Assembly: GCA_021773565.1 (NCBI GenBank)
Contig: JAJFJZ010000005.1
Location: forward strand, 1 to 64,000
Direction of reading: 5' to 3'
Length of the DNA stretch: 64,000 nt
From: Gammaproteobacteria bacterium
GTDB lineage: Bacteria > Pseudomonadota > Gammaproteobacteria > Pseudomonadales > Azotimanducaceae
Shown: piece after piece, positions 38,863-47,359 of the stretch
How positions within the stretch are numbered: the first letter of the stretch is position 1
Layout of the letters: every line of letters starts with the position of its first letter
The notes under the pieces: model-generated
Seen by the model: only the letters and a program-made list of their open reading frames with translations
What the model was told of the DNA's origin: nothing
Database searches by the model: none
Made by a program: the position numbers and the translations under genes

Positions 38863-38891
38863 ATTATAGGGAGCACTTTCAATGTGGTCAA
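38863..38891 (-). promoter_or_regulatory. Promoter of tRNA-fMet
   Basis: On the minus strand, -35 TTGACC (38886-38891) and -10 TATAAT (38863-38868) are 17 bp apart, followed by a G/C-rich discriminator (CGCGGCC). Expected start is about 8-10 nt before the tRNA. Confidence 0.85.
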
Positions 38892-39018
38892 CGCATTAAG
38901 GCAATAAAATGTGCTTTGGGCCTGATTGGTGTCGAGTAAATTCAGAAAAGTGCGGTAATATCCAAACGCTTGATGAAAATTAACTCATGACTGAATTTTG
39001 TAGCGGCACCCCTGGAAA

Positions 39019-40242
39019 ATGAAAACCGTCCCTGAAGAAATTTTTCTCCGCGTGAGCCAACACGTCAATCGCTTTATCCATCTGGAGTCAGCCGGAGGCT
39101 TGATTTTGCTCGCCGCGACAGTGGCAGCGATGATCGTCAAGAATTCACCGCTTTCGGATATGTACCTTACGTTCCTCAATCTTCAAGGTGCCATTAGCAT
39201 TGGAACTATCCAGGTCGCAAAACCACTTTTTTTGTGGGTGAACGATCTTTGGATGGCTGTTTTCTTTTTCGTTGTCGGGCTTGAGATCAAGCACGAGTGG
39301 CGCTTTGGGCAGTTTGTTGAGCGACGCCAGATAGTGCTGCCAATGATCGGCGCTATCGGCGGAATTGTAGTGCCCGCGTTTATCTACCTGCTTTGCAACT
39401 GGAATGATGCCGCTGCCTCGCGTGGTTGGGCTATTCCCACCGCAACCGATATCGCTTTTGCCCTGGCAGTGCTGGCTGTACTTGGCTCGCGTGTGCCCGC
39501 CTCACTTAAGGTTTTTCTTATGACGCTCGCCATAGTGGACGATCTGGTGTCCATAGTGGTGATCGCGCTTTTTTATACTTCTGGCCTTTCACTTTCCTCG
39601 CTGTTATCGGCGGCTGTCGTCCTCGCTGTCATGTTTGCATGTCGCATAAGCGGAGTGAAGCATGTAAGCATCTATGTTGTGCTCGGTCTGGTGTTGTGGG
39701 TGTGTGTTCTAAAATCGGGGGTTCACGCGACTCTGGCCGGCGTCATCACCGCTCTCATAATTCCAGGCTCTAAAGCAGAGGGTGCCGAGGCCTCTAACCT
39801 GGAACGCTACGTAGATGAACTCCATCCGTGGATCGCCTTTTTGGTGTTGCCTGCATTCGCGTTTGTAAATGCGGGCATAAGTTTTCAGGGAATGTCGCCT
39901 GTCAGGCTTCTGGAAGGAATTCCGCTGGGTATTTTTCTCGGGCTGTCTGTCGGAAAGTGCATTGGAGTTTTTGGCAGCGTTGCACTCGCGGTGCGCTTCG
40001 GTAAACTCGCGCTGCCAGCAGAGAGCAGTTGGGTGCAACTTTTTGGTGTAAGCATACTTTGCGGCATAGGATTTACGATGAGTCTGTTTATTGGGGGCCT
40101 TGCTTTTGCTGAAATGGGATTGGGCTATTCACGAATCGATCGCCTGGCAATTATTCTGGCCTCACTCACCTGCGCTACAGTGGGTTATCTAATATTGCGT
40201 TTTGAGCGAACAAGTCCGTCCTACAGGAGGCTCCCATCATAA
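39019..40242 (+). CDS. nhaA: Na+/H+ antiporter NhaA
   Basis: A 407-aa inner-membrane antiporter with about 12 helices, exporting Na+ in exchange for H+. The paired ion-binding aspartates are in TLAIVDDLVSI, and the unwound-helix motif is in IPTATDIAFALAVLA. The pH-sensor face GLEIKHEW is also present. Its stop codon lies just after a perfect AGGAGG that would serve the MscS-like gene downstream. Confidence 0.95.
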   Translation: MKTVPEEIFLRVSQHVNRFIHLESAGGLILLAATVAAMIVKNSPLSDMYLTFLNLQGAISIGTIQVAKPLFLWVNDLWMAVFFFVVGLEIKHEWRFGQFVERRQIVLPMIGAIGGIVVPAFIYLLCNWNDAAASRGWAIPTATDIAFALAVLAVLGSRVPASLKVFLMTLAIVDDLVSIVVIALFYTSGLSLSSLLSAAVVLAVMFACRISGVKHVSIYVVLGLVLWVCVLKSGVHATLAGVITALIIPGSKAEGAEASNLERYVDELHPWIAFLVLPAFAFVNAGISFQGMSPVRLLEGIPLGIFLGLSVGKCIGVFGSVALAVRFGKLALPAESSWVQLFGVSILCGIGFTMSLFIGGLAFAEMGLGYSRIDRLAIILASLTCATVGYLILRFERTSPSYRRLPS

Positions 40243-40268
40243 TCGATGTAATTGCAGATTGGTTAAGC

Positions 40269-40817
40269 TTGAACTGGATGCAGCTGGCGCTCAGTATGGT
40301 GATTGTCATTCTCTACGTCGCACTGGATCGATTCAGTTCACCGAAATTAGCTGAAGGCGCAGAAGTAAGTGGCTTTAAAGAACAATCTGCGCGTAAGGCA
40401 GTCGGTATTGCTCGATCAGTTTCGGGCTTGTTCGGACTACTGTTTATCGGTCTCATTTGGGGCATTGAGATCAGCTCTGTCCTTGTGTTTGCCGGTACGG
40501 CGGTTACCCTGCTTGGCGTGGCCTTCTTTGCAAGCTGGTCGCTATTAAGTAACGTTACGGCATATTTTATATTGTTACTCCATCCTTCTTTCCGAAAAGG
40601 TACCTACATTCGTGTTATTGACGGGGACAACTATGCTGAAGGATCTATCGCTGAAATAAGTGTATTTAGCACCAAACTTGTTTCAGAAAGCCAGTTGGTT
40701 ATCCTGTATCCCAACAACTTATTATTGGGGCGCCCGACATTAATTGGTCCCCGGGATCGCTTGAACAGTGTCGGCAAGCTTCCGCCAAACACTATACCAG
40801 ACACCCAAGAGCCGTGA
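40269..40817 (+). CDS. MscS-type small mechanosensitive channel protein
   Basis: A 182-aa protein with a first helix at about 2-18, a second at 48-64 and a third at 70-100 (VLVFAGTAVTLLGVAFFASWSLLSNVTAYF), followed by an MscS beta domain (RKGTYIRVIDGDNYAEGSIAEISVFSTKLV ... IPNN-like YPNNLL). The listed start is TTG. However, the best Shine-Dalgarno (CAGGAGG at 40224-40230) is 5-11 nt before in-frame ATC/ATA/ATC codons at 40236-40244, so the true start may be non-canonical and about ten residues longer. Part of nhaA-mscS-marC. Confidence 0.8.
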   Translation: MNWMQLALSMVIVILYVALDRFSSPKLAEGAEVSGFKEQSARKAVGIARSVSGLFGLLFIGLIWGIEISSVLVFAGTAVTLLGVAFFASWSLLSNVTAYFILLLHPSFRKGTYIRVIDGDNYAEGSIAEISVFSTKLVSESQLVILYPNNLLLGRPTLIGPRDRLNSVGKLPPNTIPDTQEP

Positions 40818-40891
40818 GTGTTAACGCCCGGAACAATTCAATTGGATCTCAAGCGCACGATGGTCCCTAACAGCCCACTGCCTGGATAAAA

Positions 40892-41500
40892 ATGATCGAT
40901 TTGCTTGCTACTTTCATCGTCCTGTTTGCCGTGATTGACCCGATCGGAACCGTACCGGTATTTATTGCTGTGACTCGAGGCTACGAGGCAAAAGCAAAAC
41001 GTAAAATCGCGCTAACAGCAACGCTTGTCTCAGCAGCCATACTGATATTCTTTGTGGTCGCAGGCGAACTGATTTTGACTGCGATGGCGATCCCGCTGTC
41101 GGCCTTTCAAATCTCAGGGGGCATCGTGCTGTTTTTGTTTGCGCTCTCAATGATCTTTGGCGAAAGCAAACCGGAAGAGGAAACCCGCCTGGCTGAGGAT
41201 CACAAGGAAACCGCAATTTTTCCGCTCGCAGTGCCCTCAATCGCGGGTCCGGGCGCGATGCTTGCAGCTGTATTGCTCACCGAAAATGCGAAGTTTGATT
41301 TGTGGCAACAGGTGCAGACCGTCCTCGTAATGATGTCCGTTCTTGTTATCGTGTTGTTACTGATGCTTGTCGCAAGCGGCATACAACGCCTCATTGGAAA
41401 TTCCGGCGCGAGCGTGATTAGTCGAGTAATGGGACTGATTCTCGCAGCGGTCGCTACCACTAATGTCCTTATCGGCTTTCGCGGATACTTTGGCCTGTAA
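40892..41500 (+). CDS. MarC family integral membrane protein
   Basis: A 202-aa, six-helix inner-membrane protein of the MarC/UPF0056 family. The conserved LFAVIDPIGTVPVFI at residues 11-25 and AVPSIAGPGAMLAAVLL are diagnostic. Function is unknown; early links to antibiotic resistance were not upheld. It follows the MscS-like gene by 74 nt in an ion-transport cluster. Confidence 0.93.
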   Translation: MIDLLATFIVLFAVIDPIGTVPVFIAVTRGYEAKAKRKIALTATLVSAAILIFFVVAGELILTAMAIPLSAFQISGGIVLFLFALSMIFGESKPEEETRLAEDHKETAIFPLAVPSIAGPGAMLAAVLLTENAKFDLWQQVQTVLVMMSVLVIVLLLMLVASGIQRLIGNSGASVISRVMGLILAAVATTNVLIGFRGYFGL

Positions 41501-41568
41501 TGCTCAATTTGAGTCGATTAATTGTATAAATGTGCGTTAATATCCGGGCACTTAGTGAGGAATAACTT

Positions 41569-43623
41569 ATGGCAAACTCTTTCACGCAAGTAATTAATAA
41601 CATTTTGCTCACATCCGTTTTCCTGGTTGCTACTGCCTGTTCCTCCCCGGACAAACCCGTATCCGGTGCGGATGAAATAAACGCACCGACTGAAATAGTG
41701 GCCGAGCAAACACAGGCTGATCCCGGCCCCAGAGTTCCTGCAATCCGGCTGGATATGCCCAACGAACTCATCACCGCCGACCCTGCAAGCAACGCCAACC
41801 GCAAAGCCTATTTTGGTGACTTGCATGTGCACACTGCCTATTCGTTTGATGCATTTGCCTTCGGGACCATTGCCACCCCGTATGACGCCTATCGTTACGC
41901 CCAGGGTGAAGCCATCATGCACCCCGGAGGATTCGAAGTTCAGCTCAGCGAGCCACTGGATTTCTACGCAGTAACTGACCACGCCATGTTTCTGGGCGCT
42001 GTAAAAGCCGCCGCAGATACCTCTACGTCTTTTTCCAAACTGGCGCATGTGTCGGGCCTGCACAATTTGAATGCCAGTGAAAACCTGAACATTGAAAGTT
42101 TGCCGCAACGGGTTAAGGCTTTTAGCACATTTTTACAAGAGACTTTGGCGGGCGTTGTTGGAGGCTCTATCGACGTGAGCCTGCTCAATGACATCTCTCG
42201 TGACGCATGGTCCGATACCATCGTAGCGGCGCAGAGACACAACCGCCCGGGCAAATTCACCACATTTGTCGCCTACGAGTACACCTCATCGAGCGACGAC
42301 AGCGGCAACTTACACCGCAATGTCATCTTTCGCGATGCGGACAAACTACCGGCTATGCCGTTCTCAAGATTCCACAGCCAGAATCCCGAAGGACTTTGGG
42401 CCTGGATGGACGGCCTGCGCACCCAGGGTATCGAGTCCCTGGCAATTCCGCATAACTCAAATGGATCCAACGGACAAATGTTCAAGTTGGTCGACTGGGC
42501 AGGAAACCCGCTGGATGATACTTACGCACAAAGACGCCTGCGCAATGAACCCCTGGTAGAAATTACCCAGGTAAAAGGTACCTCGGAAACCCATCCGGTG
42601 CTGTCGGATAATGACGAATGGGCAGATTTTGAGATTATGCCTTATCGAGTTGCCACTACTTTATTCAGCGAGCCGAAAGGATCCTACGTGCGAGAGGCCC
42701 TGCTTAATGGCCTGACGCTACAGGACGCAGGTATTGCCAATGCATACCAATTCGGCGTGATCGGGGCTTCAGACACCCACACCGCTGCTGCATCCCTTGA
42801 AGAAGATAACTACTTTTCAAAAGTCGGAGTGCTCGATGCTACTGGCGATAGACGAGGCTCTTTACCGGCATCGTCGGGCCTGGCGGAGATGGTTAATGCA
42901 TCGGGCCGCGCAGCAACCAAAGAAGTTGATGGCAAGCAGTATGTTTCCGGTGGCTATGAAACCTGGGGTGCATCCGGTGTTACCGGCGTATGGGCGGAAG
43001 AAAATTCCCGCGATGCCATTTATCGGGCATTTCGACGCAAGGAAACCTTCGCCACTTCCGGGCCACGCATGAAAGTCAGGTTTTTTGGTGGTTATGATTT
43101 AGATGAAGCACTTTTCAATGACGAAAATGAATTCTCCCGCGCCTATCAACAGGGCGTGAGCATGGGCTCGGAACTGCATGCCAACTCAAGGCATACCCCA
43201 CGTTTTTTGGCCTGGGCAACGAAAGATGCTGGTTCTGCGTCCCTGCAACGATTGCAAATTATCAAAGGCTGGACAGTAGAGGGTGAACACTTTGAACAGG
43301 TTTACGACGTAGCCTGCTCAGACGGTGGCAGCACAGACCCGAAGTCGCATCGTTGCCCCGACAATGGAGCAAAGGTTGATCTTACGGACTGCTCCATCAG
43401 TGCAGGCCTGGGCGCCGCTGAGTTAAAAACCGTGTGGCAGGATCCTGAATTTAATCCCGCTCACCGGGCTTTTTATTACGTGCGTGCTTTGGAAAATCCA
43501 ACATGTCGCTGGTCAACCTGGGATGCAATCCGTGCCAATGTCGCGCCCAGATCCGATCTTAAAAAGACGATTCAGGAACGGGTTTGGTCTTCACCCATCT
43601 GGTATGTTCCTGCTGTTGATTGA
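41569..43623 (+). CDS. DUF3604 lipoprotein (PHP-fold predicted metallohydrolase)
   Basis: A 684-aa exported protein. Lipobox LVATAC gives Cys24 as the lipid anchor. FGDLHVHTAYSFDA (about 82-95) and DFYAVTDHAMFLG are PHP-like metal-binding motifs. Later motifs IPHNSNGSNG and VIGASDTHTAA complete the His/Asp set of DUF3604. A phosphoesterase-like activity is inferred from the fold; the substrate is unknown. The stop codon is one base from the 3' CCA of the convergent tRNA-Leu gene, with no terminator between. Confidence 0.87.
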   Translation: MANSFTQVINNILLTSVFLVATACSSPDKPVSGADEINAPTEIVAEQTQADPGPRVPAIRLDMPNELITADPASNANRKAYFGDLHVHTAYSFDAFAFGTIATPYDAYRYAQGEAIMHPGGFEVQLSEPLDFYAVTDHAMFLGAVKAAADTSTSFSKLAHVSGLHNLNASENLNIESLPQRVKAFSTFLQETLAGVVGGSIDVSLLNDISRDAWSDTIVAAQRHNRPGKFTTFVAYEYTSSSDDSGNLHRNVIFRDADKLPAMPFSRFHSQNPEGLWAWMDGLRTQGIESLAIPHNSNGSNGQMFKLVDWAGNPLDDTYAQRRLRNEPLVEITQVKGTSETHPVLSDNDEWADFEIMPYRVATTLFSEPKGSYVREALLNGLTLQDAGIANAYQFGVIGASDTHTAAASLEEDNYFSKVGVLDATGDRRGSLPASSGLAEMVNASGRAATKEVDGKQYVSGGYETWGASGVTGVWAEENSRDAIYRAFRRKETFATSGPRMKVRFFGGYDLDEALFNDENEFSRAYQQGVSMGSELHANSRHTPRFLAWATKDAGSASLQRLQIIKGWTVEGEHFEQVYDVACSDGGSTDPKSHRCPDNGAKVDLTDCSISAGLGAAELKTVWQDPEFNPAHRAFYYVRALENPTCRWSTWDAIRANVAPRSDLKKTIQERVWSSPIWYVPAVD

Positions 43624-43624
43624 T

Positions 43625-43711
43625 TGGTGCCGAAGGCGAGACTCGAACTCGCACGGGCATACGCCCACTACCCCCTCAAGGTAGCGTGTCTACCAATTTC
43701 ACCACTTCGGC
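43625..43711 (-). tRNA. tRNA-Leu (anticodon GAG)
   Basis: An 87-nt class II tRNA: acceptor GCCGAAG/CTTCGGC, anticodon arm CTACC-TTGAGGG-GGTAG with anticodon GAG, a long variable arm (TGGGCGTATGCCCG), T-arm AGTTCGAGTCT, and encoded CCA. It follows secG, as leuU follows secG in E. coli. The downstream gene on the opposite strand begins one base after its 3' end. Confidence 0.97.
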
Positions 43712-43735
43712 AATTATCAAAACCTTTATCAAAAC

Positions 43736-44179
43736 CTAAAGGTCCGGTACGTCACTTGGTGCGCTTTCGAGCGCACCCGCTGCATCATCAATCTCTTCAT
43801 CAAGCATTGGAACATCGTCATCCTCTGCGGGCGCTTCAAGACCACTACCAGAAATATTCACCGGCCCGGCAGTATCTGGCGACTCACCCTGCGCTGGAAT
43901 GGAAACCTGCGGCAGGCCAATATCAGACAGGGATGCCGCGCGTTCCTTGGCGGCAAAAGCCAGGCCAAAGGACAGGGCGAAAAACCCGATAGCAAGCCAG
44001 GCGGTCACCTTGGCCAGAACAGATGCACTACCCGCACCACCAAATACGGTATTAGCACCTCCGCTGCCAAAAGCAGCACCTGCGTCCGCCCCTTTGCCGT
44101 GCTGCAGCAGTATTAACGCAACCAGTGCAATAGCGTCTGCAACCAGCAGACCCAGTAAAATTGATTCCAGATTCATCAT
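43736..44179 (-). CDS. secG: Protein-export membrane protein SecG
   Basis: A 147-aa SecYEG translocase subunit with two transmembrane helices (about 5-24 and 56-78). The signature LLQHGKGADAGAAFGSGGANTVFGGAGS lies between them. An unusually long acidic tail (about 80-147, rich in Asp, Glu and Ala) follows. tpiA lies upstream and tRNA-Leu downstream, the conserved arrangement. A second in-frame ATG 3 nt later could also start it. Confidence 0.94.
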   Translation of the reverse strand: MMNLESILLGLLVADAIALVALILLQHGKGADAGAAFGSGGANTVFGGAGSASVLAKVTAWLAIGFFALSFGLAFAAKERAASLSDIGLPQVSIPAQGESPDTAGPVNISGSGLEAPAEDDDVPMLDEEIDDAAGALESAPSDVPDL

Positions 44180-44220
44180 TTCGTTTAACTATCTCTCTTG
44201 TGTTCAGGCCTATCTTTAGC

Positions 44221-44988
44221 CTATTTAATGCTTAGCGCCTGACTAATCTTTAAAAACTCCCCTGCATTCAGGGAAGCACCACCAACCAGACCACCATCTA
44301 TGTCCGGCTGACTAAACAGTGACGCAGCGTTATCTGCCTTTACGCTGCCCCCATACAATATGGTGACGTTCCCGGCTACAGCGGCATCCCTCTCTGCCAG
44401 CCATTGACGAATAGTGGCATGCATGTCCTGGGCCTGTTGCGGAGTTGCGGTGTGCCCCGTACCAATGGCCCATACAGGCTCATAGGCAAGCATCGCTTTG
44501 TTGAGCACAGTACAGCCTAACTCGCCTACTATTGCCTCAATCTGGCCTAACACTACCGCATTTGCCGTTCCAGCCTCCCGCTGCTCTAGGCTTTCTCCCA
44601 CACAAATAACCGGAATTAAACCTGCAGCCTGTGCCGCTACTACCTTTTCAAGCACCTGATTGTCTGTTTCACCAAATATCTGGCGCCGCTCAGAGTGCCC
44701 GACCAAAACAAAACGTGCGCCAATATCCAGTGCCATTTTCGCCGATATTTCACCGGTAAAGGCACCCTCAGTTGCCGAATGAATGTTTTGCACACCCGTT
44801 GCAATACCACTACCTTGTAGTTTTGTGGCAACAAATTCCACGTAAAGTGCCGGTGGAAATACAATCATCTTCGCCGCCGCGGCATCTGTCACAGAGACAT
44901 TTTCAGACAACAGACCCTGGAGCAGTTCAGCTATGCTGGCCCGCTCTCCGTTCATCTTCCAGTTTCCGGCGTTAACGCGCTTTCGCAC
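44221..44988 (-). CDS. tpiA: Triosephosphate isomerase
   Basis: A 255-aa glycolytic enzyme interconverting dihydroxyacetone phosphate and glyceraldehyde-3-phosphate. The catalytic Lys is in AGNWKMNG, the His in VGHSERR and the Glu in LAYEPVWAIGTG. I chose the GTG at 44988, which gives exactly the family length and has GGGA six nt upstream. Another GTG lies at 45000, four codons earlier. Confidence 0.96.
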   Translation of the reverse strand: MRKRVNAGNWKMNGERASIAELLQGLLSENVSVTDAAAAKMIVFPPALYVEFVATKLQGSGIATGVQNIHSATEGAFTGEISAKMALDIGARFVLVGHSERRQIFGETDNQVLEKVVAAQAAGLIPVICVGESLEQREAGTANAVVLGQIEAIVGELGCTVLNKAMLAYEPVWAIGTGHTATPQQAQDMHATIRQWLAERDAAVAGNVTILYGGSVKADNAASLFSQPDIDGGLVGGASLNAGEFLKISQALSIK

Positions 44989-45076
44989 TCGAAATCCCAC
45001 GGCAGGTGAAAAAGGGCCGCAATGTTAAACAACCCGCAGTGGCGAAACAATATTTTTTAACAAAAATAGTGGCTTT

Positions 45077-46414
45077 TTAGCTGCCTGCGTTGCGCACGAC
45101 CTCTGCCAGTTCATGTACCAGCGTGTCTATTTCACCCGCATCCTGACCTTCAACCATAACCCGCACCACCGGTTCTGTGCCCGATGGTCGCAGTAGAATG
45201 CGGCCATTCGCCCCCAGTTTTGCCTCGGCTTTTTGCACTGCTGCGCACACACTTGCATGCCGCGCAATCTGTGCAGGCTTGTCCACTGCAACATTCACCA
45301 TGGTCTGGGGAATCTGTTCGATCACAGCGACACACTCCGCCAGGGTACGATTTCCCCGAACGATAGGAACCAGTGCCTGCAATGCAGACACAATACCGTC
45401 CCCGGTGGTTTGCAGATCCAGGCATATCAGGTGTCCGGAAGACTCTCCGCCCAGCTCCCAGCCACGTTCACGCAAATCCATGAGTACGTGCCGGTCGCCA
45501 ACCAGAGCGCGGTGAAAATCTATGTTTTGCGCCTTCAACGCGCGTTCTACACCCAGGTTCGACATCACCGTGCCGACCACGCCACCCTTTAAAGTACCCT
45601 GGCTTGCACGATGTTGTGCGATCAAAAAGAGAATCTCATCACCGTCAACAATACGCCCGGCATGGTCTACCATAATGAGCCGGTCTCCATCCCCGTCCAG
45701 GGCAATACCCAGGTCAGCGCCACTTTGTACCACACGCTGGCACAGTGCTTCAGGATGTGTAGATCCGCAGCCATCGTTAATATTCAGGCCATTGGGATGT
45801 GCTGCAATTACTTCAACACTTGCACCAAGCTCGGTAAATACCCCCGGTGCCACGTCATAGGTGGCGCCATGAGCGCAATCCAGTACCAGGTTTAAGCCCT
45901 TTAAACTGAAACCCCGGTCTACGGTTGCCTTGCAAAATTCTATATAACGCCCACGGGCGTCGGGTACCCGTTGTGCTTTACCCAGTTGGTCGGAGTGCAC
46001 ACACACCATGGGTTTTTCAAGTTCAGCTTCAATCGCTTCCTCAATTTCATCATCCAGCTTGTTGCCGTGGCGATCAAAAAACTTGATACCATTGTCAAAA
46101 TAGGGGTTGTGTGATGCGCTGATAACAATACCGGCATCTGCGCGCAGGGTGCGGGTTAAATAGGCTACTCCGGGTGTGGGCATTGGGCCCATCAGTCGAA
46201 CATCCACTCCGGCGGAAGTTAAACCCGCCTCCAGTACTGCTTCACACATATACCCGGAAATACGGGTATCCTTGCCAATGAGAATCAGGCTGTTGCCCCG
46301 GGAGGCAAATACCCGGCCCGCTGCCCAACCCAGATGTAATAAAAATTCCGGTGTGATGGGATGCACACCGACCTTGCCCCTGATGCCATCCGTTCCAAAA
46401 TACTTCCGGGCCAT
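45077..46414 (-). CDS. glmM: Phosphoglucosamine mutase
   Basis: A 445-aa enzyme converting glucosamine-6-phosphate to glucosamine-1-phosphate for UDP-GlcNAc synthesis. The phosphoserine site is S101 in ISASHNPYFDNG. The metal loop is DGDGDRL, and the C-terminal RPSGTEPVVRVMVEG binds the substrate phosphate. The start at 46414 (MARKYFGTDGIRG) matches the family. folP ends 4 nt upstream of it. Confidence 0.97.
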   Translation of the reverse strand: MARKYFGTDGIRGKVGVHPITPEFLLHLGWAAGRVFASRGNSLILIGKDTRISGYMCEAVLEAGLTSAGVDVRLMGPMPTPGVAYLTRTLRADAGIVISASHNPYFDNGIKFFDRHGNKLDDEIEEAIEAELEKPMVCVHSDQLGKAQRVPDARGRYIEFCKATVDRGFSLKGLNLVLDCAHGATYDVAPGVFTELGASVEVIAAHPNGLNINDGCGSTHPEALCQRVVQSGADLGIALDGDGDRLIMVDHAGRIVDGDEILFLIAQHRASQGTLKGGVVGTVMSNLGVERALKAQNIDFHRALVGDRHVLMDLRERGWELGGESSGHLICLDLQTTGDGIVSALQALVPIVRGNRTLAECVAVIEQIPQTMVNVAVDKPAQIARHASVCAAVQKAEAKLGANGRILLRPSGTEPVVRVMVEGQDAGEIDTLVHELAEVVRNAGS

Positions 46415-46418
46415 AAGT

Positions 46419-47318
46419 TCAGTCCTCTGCCAGAACAGCCTCAATTAGCTGCTCTACATCCATTGCTGTTTGCTTCGCAACGATTTCCAGTGGTTTGTTA
46501 TGCAGATAAGCATTAACCGCCTTCACCGTTTCGCCCACGTCGTGTGTGCGTATTACCTTCGCTCCCCTGGCACAGGCGCGATTGGCTATCATCGCACCAG
46601 CAGCTATCAAAGCACAGGGATCATGCCCCACCACCCTGCTTAACATGCTCTTGCGCGAGACACCTACCACCAGCGGCAAACCCAGTGCACTAAAATCATC
46701 GAGTTCCCGCAACAACTGGTAATTATGCGCCAGTGTTTTTCCAAAGCCAAAACCGGGATCTACCATTATACGCGATTCATCCATACCCTGTGCTGTGCAC
46801 GCCTTCACACGCTGGTCAAGATATTGGCACACCGCACGCGTTACATGCGCATATTGCGGCTTTTGTTGCATGCTCCCTGGCTGCCCCTGCATGTGCATCA
46901 GGCACACCCCAACGTCAGAGTTCACCACAGCCTGAAGCATACCGGGTTGGCCCAGCGCACAAACATCGTTAATGATATGAACGCCACTCTCAATGGCCGG
47001 GATTGCCACACGGGCTTTACTGGTATCAACAGACAGAATTATGTCCAGGTCCAGCAAGCGTTCAAGCACCGGCATCACCCGGGACAATTCTTCTTTTGTC
47101 TCTACGGGAACCGCGTTTGGACGGGTGGATTCTCCACCAATATCAAGAATGCTCGCGCCCTGCTCTATCATGAGTTGCGCCCGGGCAACTACTTTGCCCA
47201 GATCAACGCGACCGGAAGAGTAGAGGCTGCCGCCGTCAGAAAAGGAGTCGGGCGTGACATTTAACACGCCCATAACCACAGGAGTTTCGAGGTTCAGGAT
47301 TCGCGCTGCACACTGCAC
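46419..47318 (-). CDS. folP: Dihydropteroate synthase
   Basis: A 299-aa folate enzyme joining p-aminobenzoate to dihydropterin pyrophosphate; target of sulfonamides. Motifs MGVLNVTPDSFSDGG, DIGGESTRP, IINDVCALG, DPGFGFGKT and VGVSRKS are intact. I place the start at the GTG at 47318, which has an AGAGGAG Shine-Dalgarno nine nt upstream; an in-frame TTG lies 24 nt earlier. The folK partner enzyme is not in the window. Confidence 0.95.
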   Translation of the reverse strand: MQCAARILNLETPVVMGVLNVTPDSFSDGGSLYSSGRVDLGKVVARAQLMIEQGASILDIGGESTRPNAVPVETKEELSRVMPVLERLLDLDIILSVDTSKARVAIPAIESGVHIINDVCALGQPGMLQAVVNSDVGVCLMHMQGQPGSMQQKPQYAHVTRAVCQYLDQRVKACTAQGMDESRIMVDPGFGFGKTLAHNYQLLRELDDFSALGLPLVVGVSRKSMLSRVVGHDPCALIAAGAMIANRACARGAKVIRTHDVGETVKAVNAYLHNKPLEIVAKQTAMDVEQLIEAVLAED

Positions 47319-47359
47319 AGTCGGGCGCTCCTCTCTCTTCAATAAATCGGAAGAAAAGC

